A stretch of 64,000 nucleotides of DNA from Narthecium ossifragum. Lineage: Eukaryota > Streptophyta > Magnoliopsida > Dioscoreales > Nartheciaceae. Positions 43,097 through 54,079 of the stretch are shown piece after piece; positions within the stretch are counted from its first letter, which is position 1, and every line of letters begins with the position of its first letter. Below the pieces are notes generated by a model. The model was not told the DNA's origin. It ran no database searches and saw only the letters and a list, made by a program, of their open reading frames with translations. A program made the translations under genes and the position numbers. The stretch is from positions 5,433,340 through 5,497,339 of the forward strand of contig OY986971.1 in assembly GCA_963920575.1 (NCBI GenBank), written 5' to 3'.

Positions 43097-44800
43097 CATT
43101 AGTTTATAAGATTTTTCCTTAACTTTTAAGAGTTTCCTTAATTTTTAAAGATTTTTTCAAGACTTTTTCCAATTTTTCTCTCTCCTTCTCGCCCAGGCTC
43201 TATTGCGAGCCAGGGCATCATCGTCTCGGCTCCGCTGCAGCTCAATCGACTCATCCCCGAGCCGCTGACCTCCGCCTCTCAAGCCCGCTCCGTCCATCCC
43301 CGTCTCTCCAAACTTCACCTAGACCTCCACCATCCTCCTTCCTACCCTTCTCTACCCTCCTCCGCCCTCATCCCTCTCACCTACGACGCCGATGAGCCTC
43401 TCCGCCTTCCCAAGCCACCGTCGTTCTCCTCATCCATGGCCGCCCACCGTCGTGTACCACCTCCAGAACCTTCCCCATGTAGTCACGAAACTTCCGCCAC
43501 CATCAAAAACCTTCCTTGCTGCCTGGATCACCGGAATCAACGCCGACCATCTCTAATCTCCCACCTGGAAGCTTCAATTTCACGATTAGACCACAGAGAT
43601 GAGCTCCTTAATCCACCATGATTCTTCCTATACCAACCCCGTCCTCCGGCGATGAAGTTTCACCGCCGGCAAGTTTTCAACCGTCCGATTGATGCCAGAC
43701 TCGATCCATGTGCTCTAAAGCTCGGATTTTTGATCGGGCGGTATAGATCTTCAATCAAACCATAACAAGCACCCTCATGCCGTCAATCCCATCCAGAGCT
43801 TCCACGGGTGTTCAATTTTCTCGCTCTCTGCTAATTTCAAATCTGACATCGCCGCAGGACGGCCGACTGTAGATGGGACGGACATTTAAACGGATGATGA
43901 ATAGTTTGATGCTTTGAATGGATGAGATTTGCTAGACTGCTATTATGTGCCCTCAGTTAATGCTTGCCATTTATGTTTTATTTTTTGCGATGAATGCTTG
44001 TACATGATTAATATATCATGAAAATACAAAGGAGACTCTGCCAAACTTTTACATGAATTTATTGCCTTTTATATTTTTCTGGTAAATTTCTTTGCTATTT
44101 TTCTTTATCTTTTGGAAATGTATTTCTTTTATTGGCAGGGGTAAATATATTTGGATTCTAATAAGATAGGGGTGGTGTATATTTTTTTTGGGGAAGTTTT
44201 CATTCTTCGTACCTCTTATTTTCTGTGGTTTATAATTAAAATATTTCTATTGGCTTCACTTATTTAGTTTTGAGGTACATGACATGATTGGCATGGTATA
44301 ATTCATTGTTATTGCTGGAGGATTGCTAACCTTAAATTCGAAGGGAGAGAAATCTATTTTTGCGGTGTTCATTATGATTATCTCTACCATTTATTCCTTG
44401 ATTTATTTTTAGGTCTTAATGTAATTGAGTACAATTACATTTAAATTGGGGGTAGCATTCATAAATTTCATGGTCATTTTTTTCTTCTGATAACCAATAA
44501 TTTGCTATTGTTTTATCGTACTATGGGTAGAAGAATAAATTCATGGGTATGATTTCTATCTCATGCATAAGAGTTTATGGATACTGTGATTGATTTTTAA
44601 TGATATAATCAAGGGTTGTGTAGATGTTTGTGGGTGTCATCCCTGAAAACCCTCAGCAGACTATAACTCCTCCACTGGGGTAACCCAGGAGTTTAAAGCC
44701 TTGTTTCACATGCTAAGTGCAATCGTGAGACATATAAAAGTGGCTACTTAGATTTATTGTTTTCTTTAATCTTTTTTTTGCTCGAGTTTTAGCAAAGTGT
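43097..44800 (+). other. 3' UTR of the deleted Athila element
   Basis: 43190-43720 is C- and T-rich (CCTCC, TCCGCC) with a 61-codon ORF that has no recognisable domain; it resembles in composition the leader before 4206. 44400-44460 and 44630-44800 carry the phrases shared with the first Athila UTR. No gene supported. Confidence 0.6.
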
Positions 44801-44813
44801 AAGTTGGGGGGTG

Positions 44814-45492
44814 TGATGGGTCACATCTTATGCATAAGTAAACCCCTTAAACTACCTCTGTTAGGCTTAAAGTATGTGTATTTGATATCCTATTGTTTGA
44901 TTTCATGTTTAAGTAGGATTTAAGAAGAAATACAAGAAATTCAATTAAAAATATCAAATTCTACGCAATCTAGAAATCTGAAATTAGCCGTTGACTGTAA
45001 GGAGAATATGTTCCCAAAATTCTACAGATTTAAAAAAATACTGAACTTCTGGGACATGAAAGAAGACTTCAAGAGCTACAACTTTCATGTTGAATACTTT
45101 GTGATAATCTCTATAAATTGGTGCCAGTTTTGAAGCAAAGGCAGAAGTATGGAAGCTGAAATTCAAAAACTGAATAAATTAATTGCTGACGTGGCATAAA
45201 CCGACCCAACCTAGCTGACTGGAGCGAGGGATCGGTTTTGAGTCCAATGGATCGCTCGCATGATACGAGAGGTCTACTCGCAATCCTCTCGTATCGGGTC
45301 TCTACTACTCCAATTGATCAGAATTGAGTCTGATCGGGCTTGATTGGGTGAATCTGGCTAGCTGGATCAAGTCTGGCTTGAGCTGGTCAGATCTGGCTGA
45401 GCCTGATATGGATAGGACTTGACTGGGTCAAGTCTGAGTTAATCTGGATCAGGTTGACCGGGTTGGATTGAGATGTGATCAGGTTGACCAAG
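44814..45492 (+). mobile_element. 5' part of a 3' LTR, cut by the next element
   Basis: Begins TGATGGGTCACATC directly after the polypurine tract and runs 679 bp until the LTR starting at 45493. Its end is not in the window. It contains dyad modules at 45218-45300 and a degenerate 'ctggatcag' repeat at 45330-45490. Confidence 0.75.
45218..45305. repeat. Dyad modules with unrelated arm sequence
   Basis: GATACGAGAGG (about 45260) pairs perfectly with CCTCTCGTATC across 12 nt. Just upstream, GAGCGAGGGATCGG faces GGATCGCTCGC. The arm sequence differs from GATCGATC, but the two-arm layout at a similar LTR position is kept. Confidence 0.75.
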
Positions 45493-47225
45493 TGATGAGT
45501 GCATGAAAGTGCACTCTGAGCAGTCTTATAACCATCTCAATTGCTAGATTATTATCCTTAATCAGCATCTTTATTACTATTTTTATATCTATATGTTGTT
45601 TCACATAGTTGTTTGGAAAATGCAGGAAATTGGAGCTAAAAGAACCTGAAAAGAGTATATGGATCAACTTCAAAAATTAATCTGTACCTGCTCATGAAGA
45701 ACCAGATAATGTGTCATATATGGTTGGAAAGCTCTTGAAGTCTAGATTCTGGAGAATTTTACGGTTCATGATTCCGAGTTTCTTAGAAGAAGTTACGGCA
45801 ATTTCAGTACCGATGCGCAGTCTGAAGAGCAGAACCGAAAATAAGCTGGAAGTCCGAGCGATCCGCCGATCGATCGGACCACGCAGAAACGTGACAGAAC
45901 TTGTTTTTTTCAGCCATATAGGGAGCGATCGATCCCTCTATCGCTCCTATAGGGTCCGATCGATCCGACACCAATGGTCCGATCGATCGGACTCGGAAAA
46001 AGCCAAAAACAGCGGATTTTTACTCAACCGATCGATCCAACACTCATAATTCGATCGATCGGACTTGGGAATTAAAGGGTGACAGAACGTATGCTTTTTA
46101 GAGGAGCAGAGTTCGATCGATCCGTCCATCGATCGGACTCGGGCGTAAATAGAAGATTGGAGATTTCAAGAGACCGATCGATCCAACATCTTGAGGGGGA
46201 TCGATCAGACGTTCCCAGTGAATTAAATCGACGGTTTTGATCTAATCCGAGTTTACTAATTCTTGGACCCTATAAATAGGACTCTTTCTAGGGTTTGAGG
46301 GGGAATTCTTGGACGTTTTTGGAGGCTCTTTTCTGGGTGTTTCCCAAGGGAAGAAGATGAAGGAATCTCCATCCATGGCCGAGTAATCCGCGGGCATGGC
46401 GGACGGATGATCTAGCGAGGACTAGGGCTTCTTCTCCAACAATGGTTCATAGTTTTTAATCTTTATTGTTAAACTCTTCTTATGTATTGGATCTTCACAG
46501 ATTGCTTTGTGGTTAAACATTATTATAAATCCAGTCATGCTTCTTTTATGATATTGTGATCCCATAGTTATCTTCTTTGATTCTCCTATCGAGTCTTGTG
46601 AGACCTTTGCTATGCATTGCCCGTAGGGACAGTTGGTATTGTGTATTCTTAGGGATCTGGTTAGATAAGGTTGGGGCTCTATACCGTGAGATCTTTGCTA
46701 TGCATTGCCGATTGTGAGAGTTGGTATTGTGTATTCTTAGAGATCCGGATAGAGTTAGGGCTTTGTCCCGATGAACTTTTGTTGCGCGTTGCCTGTAGTG
46801 ACAGTCGGTATCGTGTATTCTTAGGTTTGGTTGGATGAAGTTAGAACTATAAAAAGGAAGAACCAATCGTAGGAAGAGACATTTATATATTTTATCATAT
46901 TCATAATTCTATATCTTCCGGTTAAGGCGATTGGGATGTGAATCCCTTAACTGAGTATTATATGAACCATTGAGAAGAGAAGAACCTAAATCCGAGTGAA
47001 GTGATTCCTGAAGCCTAACCTCATTCAAATCCTGATTTCTTTCGTTAACTTTATCTTACCATTACATCTTCGATCTATTTTCTTAACTTTCATCGCTCTT
47101 GATTGTTTTCAATTCATTGTTATCTGTGTTTCTGGATCTTTCCTGCTTGTCTCTCTGTGGAATTCGACCTCTCTTATGCTGTACTGCACCGCGACCGCTG
47201 TGCGTGACACATTTGAGCGACATCA
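45493..47225 (+). mobile_element. 5' LTR of an Athila/Tat element
   Basis: TGATGAGTGCATG... to ...TTTGAGCGACATCA, 1733 bp, followed by a primer-binding site. The left target copy would be CCAAG (45488-45492); the right copy is not seen. Same family as the minus-strand solo LTR at 13257-15046. Confidence 0.93.
45868..46210. repeat. GATCGATC pair cluster, Athila 5' LTR
   Basis: Mirror of the 14258-14680 cluster. Pairs near 45958/45981, 46030/46053 and 46117 and copies at 45873, 45928, 46177 and 46200. 23-bp spacing is kept in the regular pairs. Variants such as GATCGATCAGAC are present. Confidence 0.88.
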
Positions 47226-47230
47226 AAAAT

Positions 47231-47248
47231 TGGCGCCGTTGCCGGGGA
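47231..47248 (+). other. Primer-binding site, Athila type
   Basis: TGGCGCCGTTGCCGGGGA, 5 bases after the LTR end. It is the primer-site sequence usual in plant Athila/Tat elements, commonly assigned to tRNA-Asp. It sets the element's orientation as plus. Confidence 0.93.
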
Positions 47249-47450
47249 GATGGTTCAGAAAAGCGCCAGAATCATCAGATCACAATGATTGAAGACATCG
47301 AAGGCGGTAACATTGTTCCCTTTTCTTTGGATTTTTATTTCTTTTTCCTTAGTTTTCTTTATTTTCTTTTTAGTTTTATTTTGATTTTTCGTTTTACTTT
47401 TACCTGTTAAAAAAAAACTGACCAAAAAAAAAACTGAAAAAAAAGAGAGG

Positions 47451-49004
47451 ATGGAAAATGAATTACATCAATACTATATGAGATCATATTCTATGAAGTC
47501 GAGAGATGAAATGCCTCAAACAACAGTTCGTAAGAAAAGCATATACGAATTGAGAGAGGAGAATAGAACCAGTCATGTTTCTGTCAATGAGTATCTTCCT
47601 AATTATATGATTAACGCATTGAAAACAAAGATTTCATCATTTGCACAGAAGGATGATGAGACATTATGTGATGCATGGCAGCGATTTAATAGGTTAATAG
47701 CTTCATACCCTCAACATGGTTATCCTAGTTGGTGTTTAGTTAGCTATTTTTACTATGGATTAACTGAGCATGAACGTCAAATTCTTGAAACAAGATGCAA
47801 GGGTGAGTTTTTGCAGATTGATCCTGATGAAGCTATGAAGCACTTGGATGAGCTTGTTGAGACGACTCATACACAGACAGTTCCTGAGCGTTGGGATGAT
47901 TATCATGGTCATATTGATGCCAAATCCTACAACCATCCCAATGTCGCCTTAACGTCCAACAGCTATCAACAACACAATGAGCCTTTCTACTCTTATCCTA
48001 GTGCTTATGATGATTATGTGCATGATACTTATGTTACTACTTCCCATGATGTGCATGTTGATGAGCCTAACACGTATGATGCATGTGTTAATGACTTTAG
48101 TGCTTCTCATGCATACAACCATGATTTTAATGCTTATGGTGCACATGCTGAAGATGTTCATGTTGATGATGCATATGCTCATGACGGTAGTGCTAGTGTG
48201 CATGTTCAAAATTCTAGTCTTATTGATGCACAAGCTATTGATTCTAGTATGTGTGATGCATATGTACATGATTTTAGCGCTCATACGCATGTTCATGATA
48301 CTAACATTCACTATGCGTATACTCATGATTCCAATGTTAGTAATGCACATGTTCATGCCTCTGATGCTGAAAATGCACATGTTTCTACTCAACTTTCTGT
48401 GGCAGAGATTTTGGACTTACTTAAGGAGGCTAAAACCGAGCCTAATTTTGACTCTTTCATTCTACAGTTACTTATGAAGGACGAGGAGAAAGCACGCCAA
48501 CTATGCGAGGTAATCACATCTTTTAGCGTGCACGAACTCGGATGGACACATCATATGGAAGAAGACGAAGTACTCCAGTATGGATCGGCCAGCAACGAGG
48601 AAGATCTAGACGACTTCCAAGACCACCAGGACCAGGTATTCGTTGAACCTCCATCGGCTGAACTTCAAGTCATTGCTTCTAAGCCACGAGGTATATTTCC
48701 AGTGTTTATTTCATCTCCTTGGATAGTTAGAAAGAACATGACCTTGATAGATATTTTTAAACTTCGACGGATTTATTTCAGATTTTGTGATCTTACCATC
48801 CTTGACCACGAGCATGATGGCATTATTGATAGGTCATTGGATGAGTCACAGACACTTGAGCACAATGATGACATTATTGATAGGTCATTGAATGAGTCAC
48901 TGACGCTTGAACAAAATGATGATACATATTTCTATTTGATAGATCCAGCTACCTTGTTTATTGGTTTTAGAATGCAAAAGCTAGTTCTCCCACTTGTCAT
49001 ATAG
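47451..49004 (+). CDS. Athila/Tat gag-like ORF with His/Asp repeat region
   Basis: 517 codons without interruption. Residues about 50-145 are gag capsid text (KTKISSFAQKDDETLCDAWQ, RFNRLIASYPQHGYPSW, YYGLTEHERQI), the structural part that packages element RNA. Residues about 186-313 are a degenerate repeat of HVHD/DAYVHD type, very rich in His, Asp, Tyr and Ser. This also creates a long open frame on the other strand. A smaller repeat, IIDRSLDESQTLEHNDD and a near copy, lies at about 462-492. No CCHC zinc knuckle and no protease follow; after the stop the sequence leaves recognisable element text. The N-terminus is shorter than usual for Athila gag. The element is either non-autonomous or truncated on the right. 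No 3' LTR was found. Confidence 0.7.
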   Translation: MENELHQYYMRSYSMKSRDEMPQTTVRKKSIYELREENRTSHVSVNEYLPNYMINALKTKISSFAQKDDETLCDAWQRFNRLIASYPQHGYPSWCLVSYFYYGLTEHERQILETRCKGEFLQIDPDEAMKHLDELVETTHTQTVPERWDDYHGHIDAKSYNHPNVALTSNSYQQHNEPFYSYPSAYDDYVHDTYVTTSHDVHVDEPNTYDACVNDFSASHAYNHDFNAYGAHAEDVHVDDAYAHDGSASVHVQNSSLIDAQAIDSSMCDAYVHDFSAHTHVHDTNIHYAYTHDSNVSNAHVHASDAENAHVSTQLSVAEILDLLKEAKTEPNFDSFILQLLMKDEEKARQLCEVITSFSVHELGWTHHMEEDEVLQYGSASNEEDLDDFQDHQDQVFVEPPSAELQVIASKPRGIFPVFISSPWIVRKNMTLIDIFKLRRIYFRFCDLTILDHEHDGIIDRSLDESQTLEHNDDIIDRSLNESLTLEQNDDTYFYLIDPATLFIGFRMQKLVLPLVI

Positions 49005-49285
49005 AATAACCCCCTTGACGTAAGCTCCACGTAGAATAATAAGATGGTTAATTTATAACCATCATACTATGTATAAGACACTAATTCGATCACTACTCTA
49101 AGTTGTACGGCTTATTTCTTGAGTAAAAAACTTGTGATAGAGGCCGGACTAAAAAGACCCAAAACTTACCTTGTATCATGGTACGGCTTTTTACGACATT
49201 GGCTTGTGCACTATCTTATTCATTTCCCATGATTCTATCATAAAATCAACATTCATGATACTTGGGTGAATTAGGTTTTGTGACC
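49005..49285 (+). other. Sequence after the gag-like ORF
   Basis: About 280 bp of unassigned AT-rich DNA ('ccttgacgtaagctccacg', 'gtacggctttttacgacatt'). No ORF. It probably contains the broken end of the Athila element. Confidence 0.4.
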
Positions 49286-49673
49286 GGGCCGTTTGGTTGG
49301 GGGTGAATTAGGTGCATTGGGCGTGCGATGCACCCTGAGTGCATAATTCGGTGTTTGCTTCATCACATGCATCTATTGATGCATACACCACATAATTCAA
49401 AAAGGAGCTAATACCATCATGGATGTTTCACGCGATGCACTCTTCAGCAATGCATCTGCTTTGCACCCATGAATATATATTAAATATATTCAATGAAGTT
49501 ATGTTAATATTAAAATTATGTGACCATTATTTTAATTTCAATAAAGACATTATATTATGATATATATATATATATGTGTGTGTAACTTTATCACGCCATT
49601 ATGTAAATATTAAAATTATGAGAATATTTAAAAGAAATATTAAAATATATATATTAGATCTGCAAATGTAAAC

Positions 49674-49678
<5 letters not shown>

Positions 49679-49720
<42 letters not shown>
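49679..49720. repeat. (AT)n microsatellite
   Basis: About 20 AT units just left of the hAT target site TGTGTATG. A shorter AT run is at 49561-49574. Confidence 0.93.
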
Positions 49721-49724
<4 letters not shown>

Positions 49725-49727
49725 ATG

Positions 49728-52700
49728 CAGGGGCGAAGCTATCAAGGGGCAAGGGGGGGCAGCTGCCCCCCCTGAATTGTCAGAAAAAATTAATGAAGTA
49801 TAGCCATATAGCCATATAGGTCTATACGAATAGGAGTAGAGTAGGTACTGTAGGTTTACTTTAGTTTTTGAAACCGGGTTGGATCCAAAGCTAGATCCGA
49901 CCCGTTAGGTTAATTAAAACCTATTCTAAGTTTCTAAGGGCAAGCCGGCAAGGGGTATATGCGGGGGCGAAGCTTACGGGGGAAGGGGGGCTGCAGTGCT
50001 GCCAATTGCAATTTGCAAAGTCAACTATTCAACTATTCAACTATTCAAGCCTCCAATCAATTGAGTTGTAGATTTTAACGGCTCCACCTCCATAGTTTCT
50101 GGTAAGGGATACTTCAAACATTAAATCTTTTCTTAATCTCTAGATCATATGAACCACAACTGTCAATTGTGCTTTATTTAGTTCATGATAGGCCAAACCT
50201 TAACTGATTAAATTATCTTCCACCTCCATAATATTGTCGGCAATGTTGTTTGGATTAGTTGCTTTGGTAGATTCGATTGTATGATTTATTTGGTTTTTAT
50301 CATCGATGCTTTTAATTTTCTTGATTGTCTATTAATTAAGATGTCTTTTAGATCAATTGTGATATCTATCTCACTTAAAAAAAAATTTCTACTTGAAACA
50401 GTCCATTATGGATAGATTTGTAATTAAAAGAAAGCCAAATCCATCACCTCCTACAGTAGAAGATGTTGGGCATAATGAAGCAGAACCTAGTGCCAAGAGA
50501 ACTCATAATCTTACATCAGATATTAGCTTAGCAGATCTTCCAGCGGATCCTGGTTTGCGACCTAAGATTACAGACTATCCGCTTAAGGATCGTGATTCTA
50601 TTCGTACGGCATATCTACAAAAAGGGCCTTGTCAACCTCGTCAACATATTTTTCCTCAGAAAAAAGTAGGAAATGCATATCGAAGGTTCAATCCTTGTTG
50701 GTTCAATGAGTTTGGAAGTTGGTTGGAATATAGTGTATCAAAAGATGCTGCATTCTGTTTGCATTGTTATCTCTTTAAATCGGATTTTGGAGAGCAAGGT
50801 GGTGGTGACGCCTTTATTACAGAAGGTTTTACAAATTGGAAAAAAAAAAAGAAAAATTTCGTATACACATAGGAGGGCCTAATAGTGCTCATAATCAAGC
50901 ATACATAATGTGTCAAAATTTGTTGAATCAAGATCAACATATTGAGACTTTTCTCCATAAACAATCAGAGCAAGCAAAGGTGGATTATAGAATCTGTTTG
51001 ACTGCATCCATCAAGTGCATTCGGTTACTTCTTCGACAAGGGTTATCCTTTCGTGGCCATGATGAATCAGATGAATCAAGGAACAGAGGGAATTTTTTAG
51101 AGCTTTTGCAATTTTTGGCTGAAAATAATAAAGAGATTGAAAGTGTTGTTCTAAAAAATACTCCTGAAAATTTGAAGTTGACGGCATCTGATATACAAAA
51201 AGATATTGTTGGTGCTTGTGCAATTGAAACATTAAATGCTATTATCACTGACATTGGAGATTCATTATTTTTTATTATGATTGATGAATCTCGAGATGTT
51301 TCTATCAAAGAGCAAATGGCTGTCGCTTTGAGATATGTAAATAAGAATGGTTCTGTAATAGAGCGTTTTATTGGAGTTGTGCATGTTAGTGATACAAAAG
51401 CTCTTTCACTTAAGAAAGCAATTGAAGCACTATTTTCCAAATATGGATTAAGCATTAAAAGACTACGAGGGCAAGGCTATGATGGTGCTAGTAACATGCA
51501 AGGTGAATTCAATGGTCTAAAAGCTCTTATTTTGAAAGAAAATGAGTATGCATATTCAATTCATTGCTTCGCACATCAACTACAGTTAGCTCTTGTGGAT
51601 ACCGCTGCAAATCATTTTCAAATCGCTACTCTTTTTGTTTCAATTTCAAGAGTAGTTAATATTGTTGGAGCATCATGTAAAAGAAAAGATCTTTTACGAG
51701 ATAAAGAAAAATCCAAAGTTATTGAGGCAATAGCTCGTGGTGAACTTGTGACTGGACGAGGTCTTAATCAAGAGACTAATCTGAAAAGGCCAGGTGATAC
51801 TCGTTGGGGTTCACATTATGGTACATTGCTAAGCTTGATTGCTTCGTATTCTTCTGTGATTGAAGTTCTTCAGATTGTGAAAGGTGATGGAACAACTCTT
51901 GAACAACGAGTTGATGCAGGTGTTTTATTGGATTTGTTATATTCTTTTGAGTTCATATTTGATTTGCATTTGATGAAAAATATATTGGCAGTAACAAATG
52001 AACTCTCAAAAGCACTACAGAGAAAAGAACAAGATATTGTAAATGCTATGAATCTTGTCAGAATATCAAAGGAGAGACTACAGAATATGAGAAATGAAGG
52101 TTGGGATTCTCAAATCGATGAAGTATGTTCATTTTGTAAAGATTATGATATTGATGTTCCTTGTATGAATGATAAGTATGTACCTTGTGGTCGATCGCGC
52201 CGAAAGGGTGAAGATATCACATATGATCGTCATTATCGTATTGATTTATTCTACACAGTAATTGATATACAACTTCAAAAGTTGAATAATCGATTTAATG
52301 AAGTGAATATAGAATTGTTGTTGTGCATGTCTTCTCTAAATCCAAATGATTCATTTTCATCTTTTGACAAATCCAAATTGGTTCGTCTTGCAAGATTTTA
52401 TCCCGTTGAGTTTTCAGAGGTGGATCTTATGGCTCTCGACAATCAACTCGAGACTTATATTATGGAAATGCACTCTAGTAAGGAGTTTCTAAAACTGAAT
52501 GGCATAACTGAGCTTGCAAAAAAAATGATTGAGACAGGAAGAGATACAGTATATCCGTTGGTTTTCTTGCTCTTGAAGTTGTCCCTAATTTTACCAATTG
52601 CAACTGCAACTGTTGAGCGAGCATTTTCCGCTATGCATGTTGTGAAAAATAGATTGCGAAATCGAATGAGTAATGAATGGTTCAACGATTGCTTGGTTAC

Positions 52701-53116
52701 ATATATTGAAAGGGATGTTTTTGATAGCATTGACAATGAGAAAATCATCTAGCGGTTTCAAAATATGAAAACTCGTCAAGGACAATTATAAAAGGTAATT
52801 TTTATGTACAGAAATATTTATTCTATTGATTTTACTTTTTTAAAGTATTTATATTATCATTGTTTGATGACATATTTTTTTATGTGTAGATAGTAGCATG
52901 TTGCTGACATTTGGATGCTTGAAGGAAAACTTTTTGAGATTAGTTAATTACATTTTACTCGAATTGTCTTGTAATTAGTTCTATACTTTTGTATAATTTA
53001 TAATTTTTTATAAATATTGTTACTGTTAAAGATATTTGTATTTGATGGAGTTTTAAAAAATATGTACTTGAGGTACATTATGCCCCCCAAGATAAAATTT
53101 TCTGGCTTCGCCCCTG
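49728..53116 (+). mobile_element. hAT superfamily DNA transposon, nearly intact (3389 bp)
   Basis: 12-bp perfect terminal inverted repeats CAGGGGCGAAGC / GCTTCGCCCCTG, and a perfect 8-bp target duplication TGTGTATG (49720-49727 and 53117-53124). It contains one transposase gene with a single frame break. A second copy of the terminal motif, GGGGCGAAGCTTACGGGGG, lies about 237 bp inside the left end (near 49967). The low decay suggests recent insertion. Confidence 0.95.
50393..52752 (+). pseudogene. hAT transposase (TTF-zinc-finger / DUF4371 type) with one frameshift
   Basis: Two overlapping frames, 50393-50872 and 50836-52752, together cover about 780 codons. The first holds a basic N-terminus (MDRFVIKRKPNPSPP) and a TTF-type zinc-finger region ending near AAFCLHCYLFKSDFG. 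The second holds the RNase H-like core: FIMIDESRDVS with a likely catalytic Asp, GQGYDGASNMQGEFNG, YSIHCFAHQLQLALV, RPGDTRWGSHYGTL. It ends with the hAT dimerisation region (LPIATATVERAFSAMHVVK). The frames part at a run of 11 A (50840-50850) and the rest is free of stops. The likely cause is a one-base length change in the homopolymer, by mutation or sequencing error. The product would cut and paste the element. Confidence 0.93.
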
Positions 53117-53204
53117 TGTGTATGTGCGCGCACGTGTACGTAACTTTATTACGTCATTATATAAATAAAGGATCAAAGTGCATCTAAAAGACCAACCAAA
53201 CAGC

Positions 53205-53557
53205 AAGATGTATTTATCCCATATCCCATGCTTCAAATCATTAGAGAATCTATTATCCAATGCATATGCGATACATGCATCTCACGAGAATCCCATGATA
53301 CCACTGAATTGGCGGTTCCACTGACCAAAGACCGCCTCAAACTCACATGGTTTGTTGACTTTGGAATGGTCAATCTCCACACCCATCAATTAATGCATTA
53401 CAAAAAATAGAGCCAACTAAGTCATATAAGCTATCTCTTTGACCTTGCCTAATGCCTAGTCTTTCCGTCCTCCTATTTATCTTGCCTAGTCTTTCCATCC
53501 TCCTATGTATCATCTTCATCTTCCACTTTTCCACTCCAAAACCTAAACTTAGTTCTA
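53205..53557 (+). promoter_or_regulatory. Putative promoter region of the host gene
   Basis: Contains two W-box cores, TTGACT at 53355-53360 and TTGACC at 53439-53444 (binding sites of WRKY factors in plants), and a TATA-like CATATAAG at about 53423-53430. A duplicated phrase 'cttgcctagtctttccNtcctcctat' lies at about 53444-53510. Transcription start not determined. Confidence 0.4.
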
Positions 53558-54079
53558 ATGGTGCGGGGAAGATCTAGAGAGTTAAGCCGCTATCACCACC
53601 GCCGGAAAATCAACTTCTTTGGCCTTGCATGGTGCTTGAAACCTGCGACGACGAGCACGGACATGGCGAAAAGATCCTCATCATCATCCGATCATGACAG
53701 TTCGAGTAGCCCTTCAAATCATTCCTCCCTCCTCAACTCCCCCCGCCGGCGTTGCTCTGCCATTGTTTCCGGCTCGCCGGCGTCCCCAAGAGTAGGGTGC
53801 ATGGGCCAGGTCAATAGGAGCAGGTCCTCATCCTTCGGCGGCCTAATCATAAGGCCACCAACCACTGCCAACAAGAAGGCAGCCAAGTCGACCAGAATTA
53901 TCTATGAGCCGAAAAAGTTGAAGATCGGCGACGATTACAGCATGCCGGAAGAGATAGCAAGCACGGATTCAGCGCCACCGTCGCCTGTGGTGAAGCATGC
54001 CGCTGGGGACTCCAGCCCGGTCAGTCTATGGAAGAGGCGGGGTAAAGGAGAAGATGGGCCGGTGAAACTCCAATTGTAA
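53558..54079 (+). CDS. Putative host gene: plant-specific Ser-rich protein, SPRVGCMGQV motif
   Basis: 173 codons, single exon, GC-rich relative to its flanks. A basic N-terminus (MVRGRSRELSRYHHRRK) precedes a Ser-rich tract (SSSSSDHDSSSSPSNHSS), then SPRRRCSAIVSGSPASPRVG, CMGQVNRSRSSSFGG and a C-terminal SLWKRRGKGEDGPVKLQL. The SPxVxCMGQV block reminds me of a plant-specific family that includes the soybean syringolide-induced protein 14-1-1; this is from memory and the function is not known to me. ATG at 53558 gives the longest frame. A second in-frame ATG at codon 36 (GACATGGCG) has a better initiation context. No transmembrane segment. It is the only ORF here that looks like single-copy host coding DNA. 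Confidence 0.6.
   Translation: MVRGRSRELSRYHHRRKINFFGLAWCLKPATTSTDMAKRSSSSSDHDSSSSPSNHSSLLNSPRRRCSAIVSGSPASPRVGCMGQVNRSRSSSFGGLIIRPPTTANKKAAKSTRIIYEPKKLKIGDDYSMPEEIASTDSAPPSPVVKHAAGDSSPVSLWKRRGKGEDGPVKLQL

Larger units (their letters stand above)
41740..44813 (+). mobile_element. Internally deleted Athila/Tat element (gag-protease end joined to 3' UTR)
   Basis: Gag/protease-like coding text at 41860-42600 is followed within a few hundred bases by the post-pol phrase 'tttctgggaggcaaccca' at about 43078-43096. Reverse transcriptase, RNase H and integrase are missing. The remaining UTR to the polypurine tract AAGTTGGGGGGTG (44801-44813) matches the first Athila element. The left boundary with the caulimovirid is approximate. 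Confidence 0.78.
49286..53204. repeat. Possible older inverted-repeat element around the hAT transposon
   Basis: GCCGTTTGGTTGG at 49288-49300 faces CCAACCAAACAGC at 53192-53204. Inner flanks share phrases ('gtaactttatcacgccattatgtaaat' near 49580 and a close copy near 53140). This suggests a MITE-like element that was hit by the hAT. I could not define a target duplication. Confidence 0.35.

Noticed and set aside
43190..43720. Captured host-gene exon in the deleted Athila UTR
   Set aside because: C-rich text with a 61-codon ORF, but no recognisable protein and no splice structure; not supportable.
47949..48392. 147-codon minus-strand ORF under the gag repeat
   Set aside because: A consequence of the CAT/ATG repeat pattern; rich in Met/Ile and without a domain.
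49286..53204. Confident MITE call around the hAT
   Set aside because: Inverted ends of only about 13 bp with a mismatch and no target duplication found; kept as a low-confidence repeat only.
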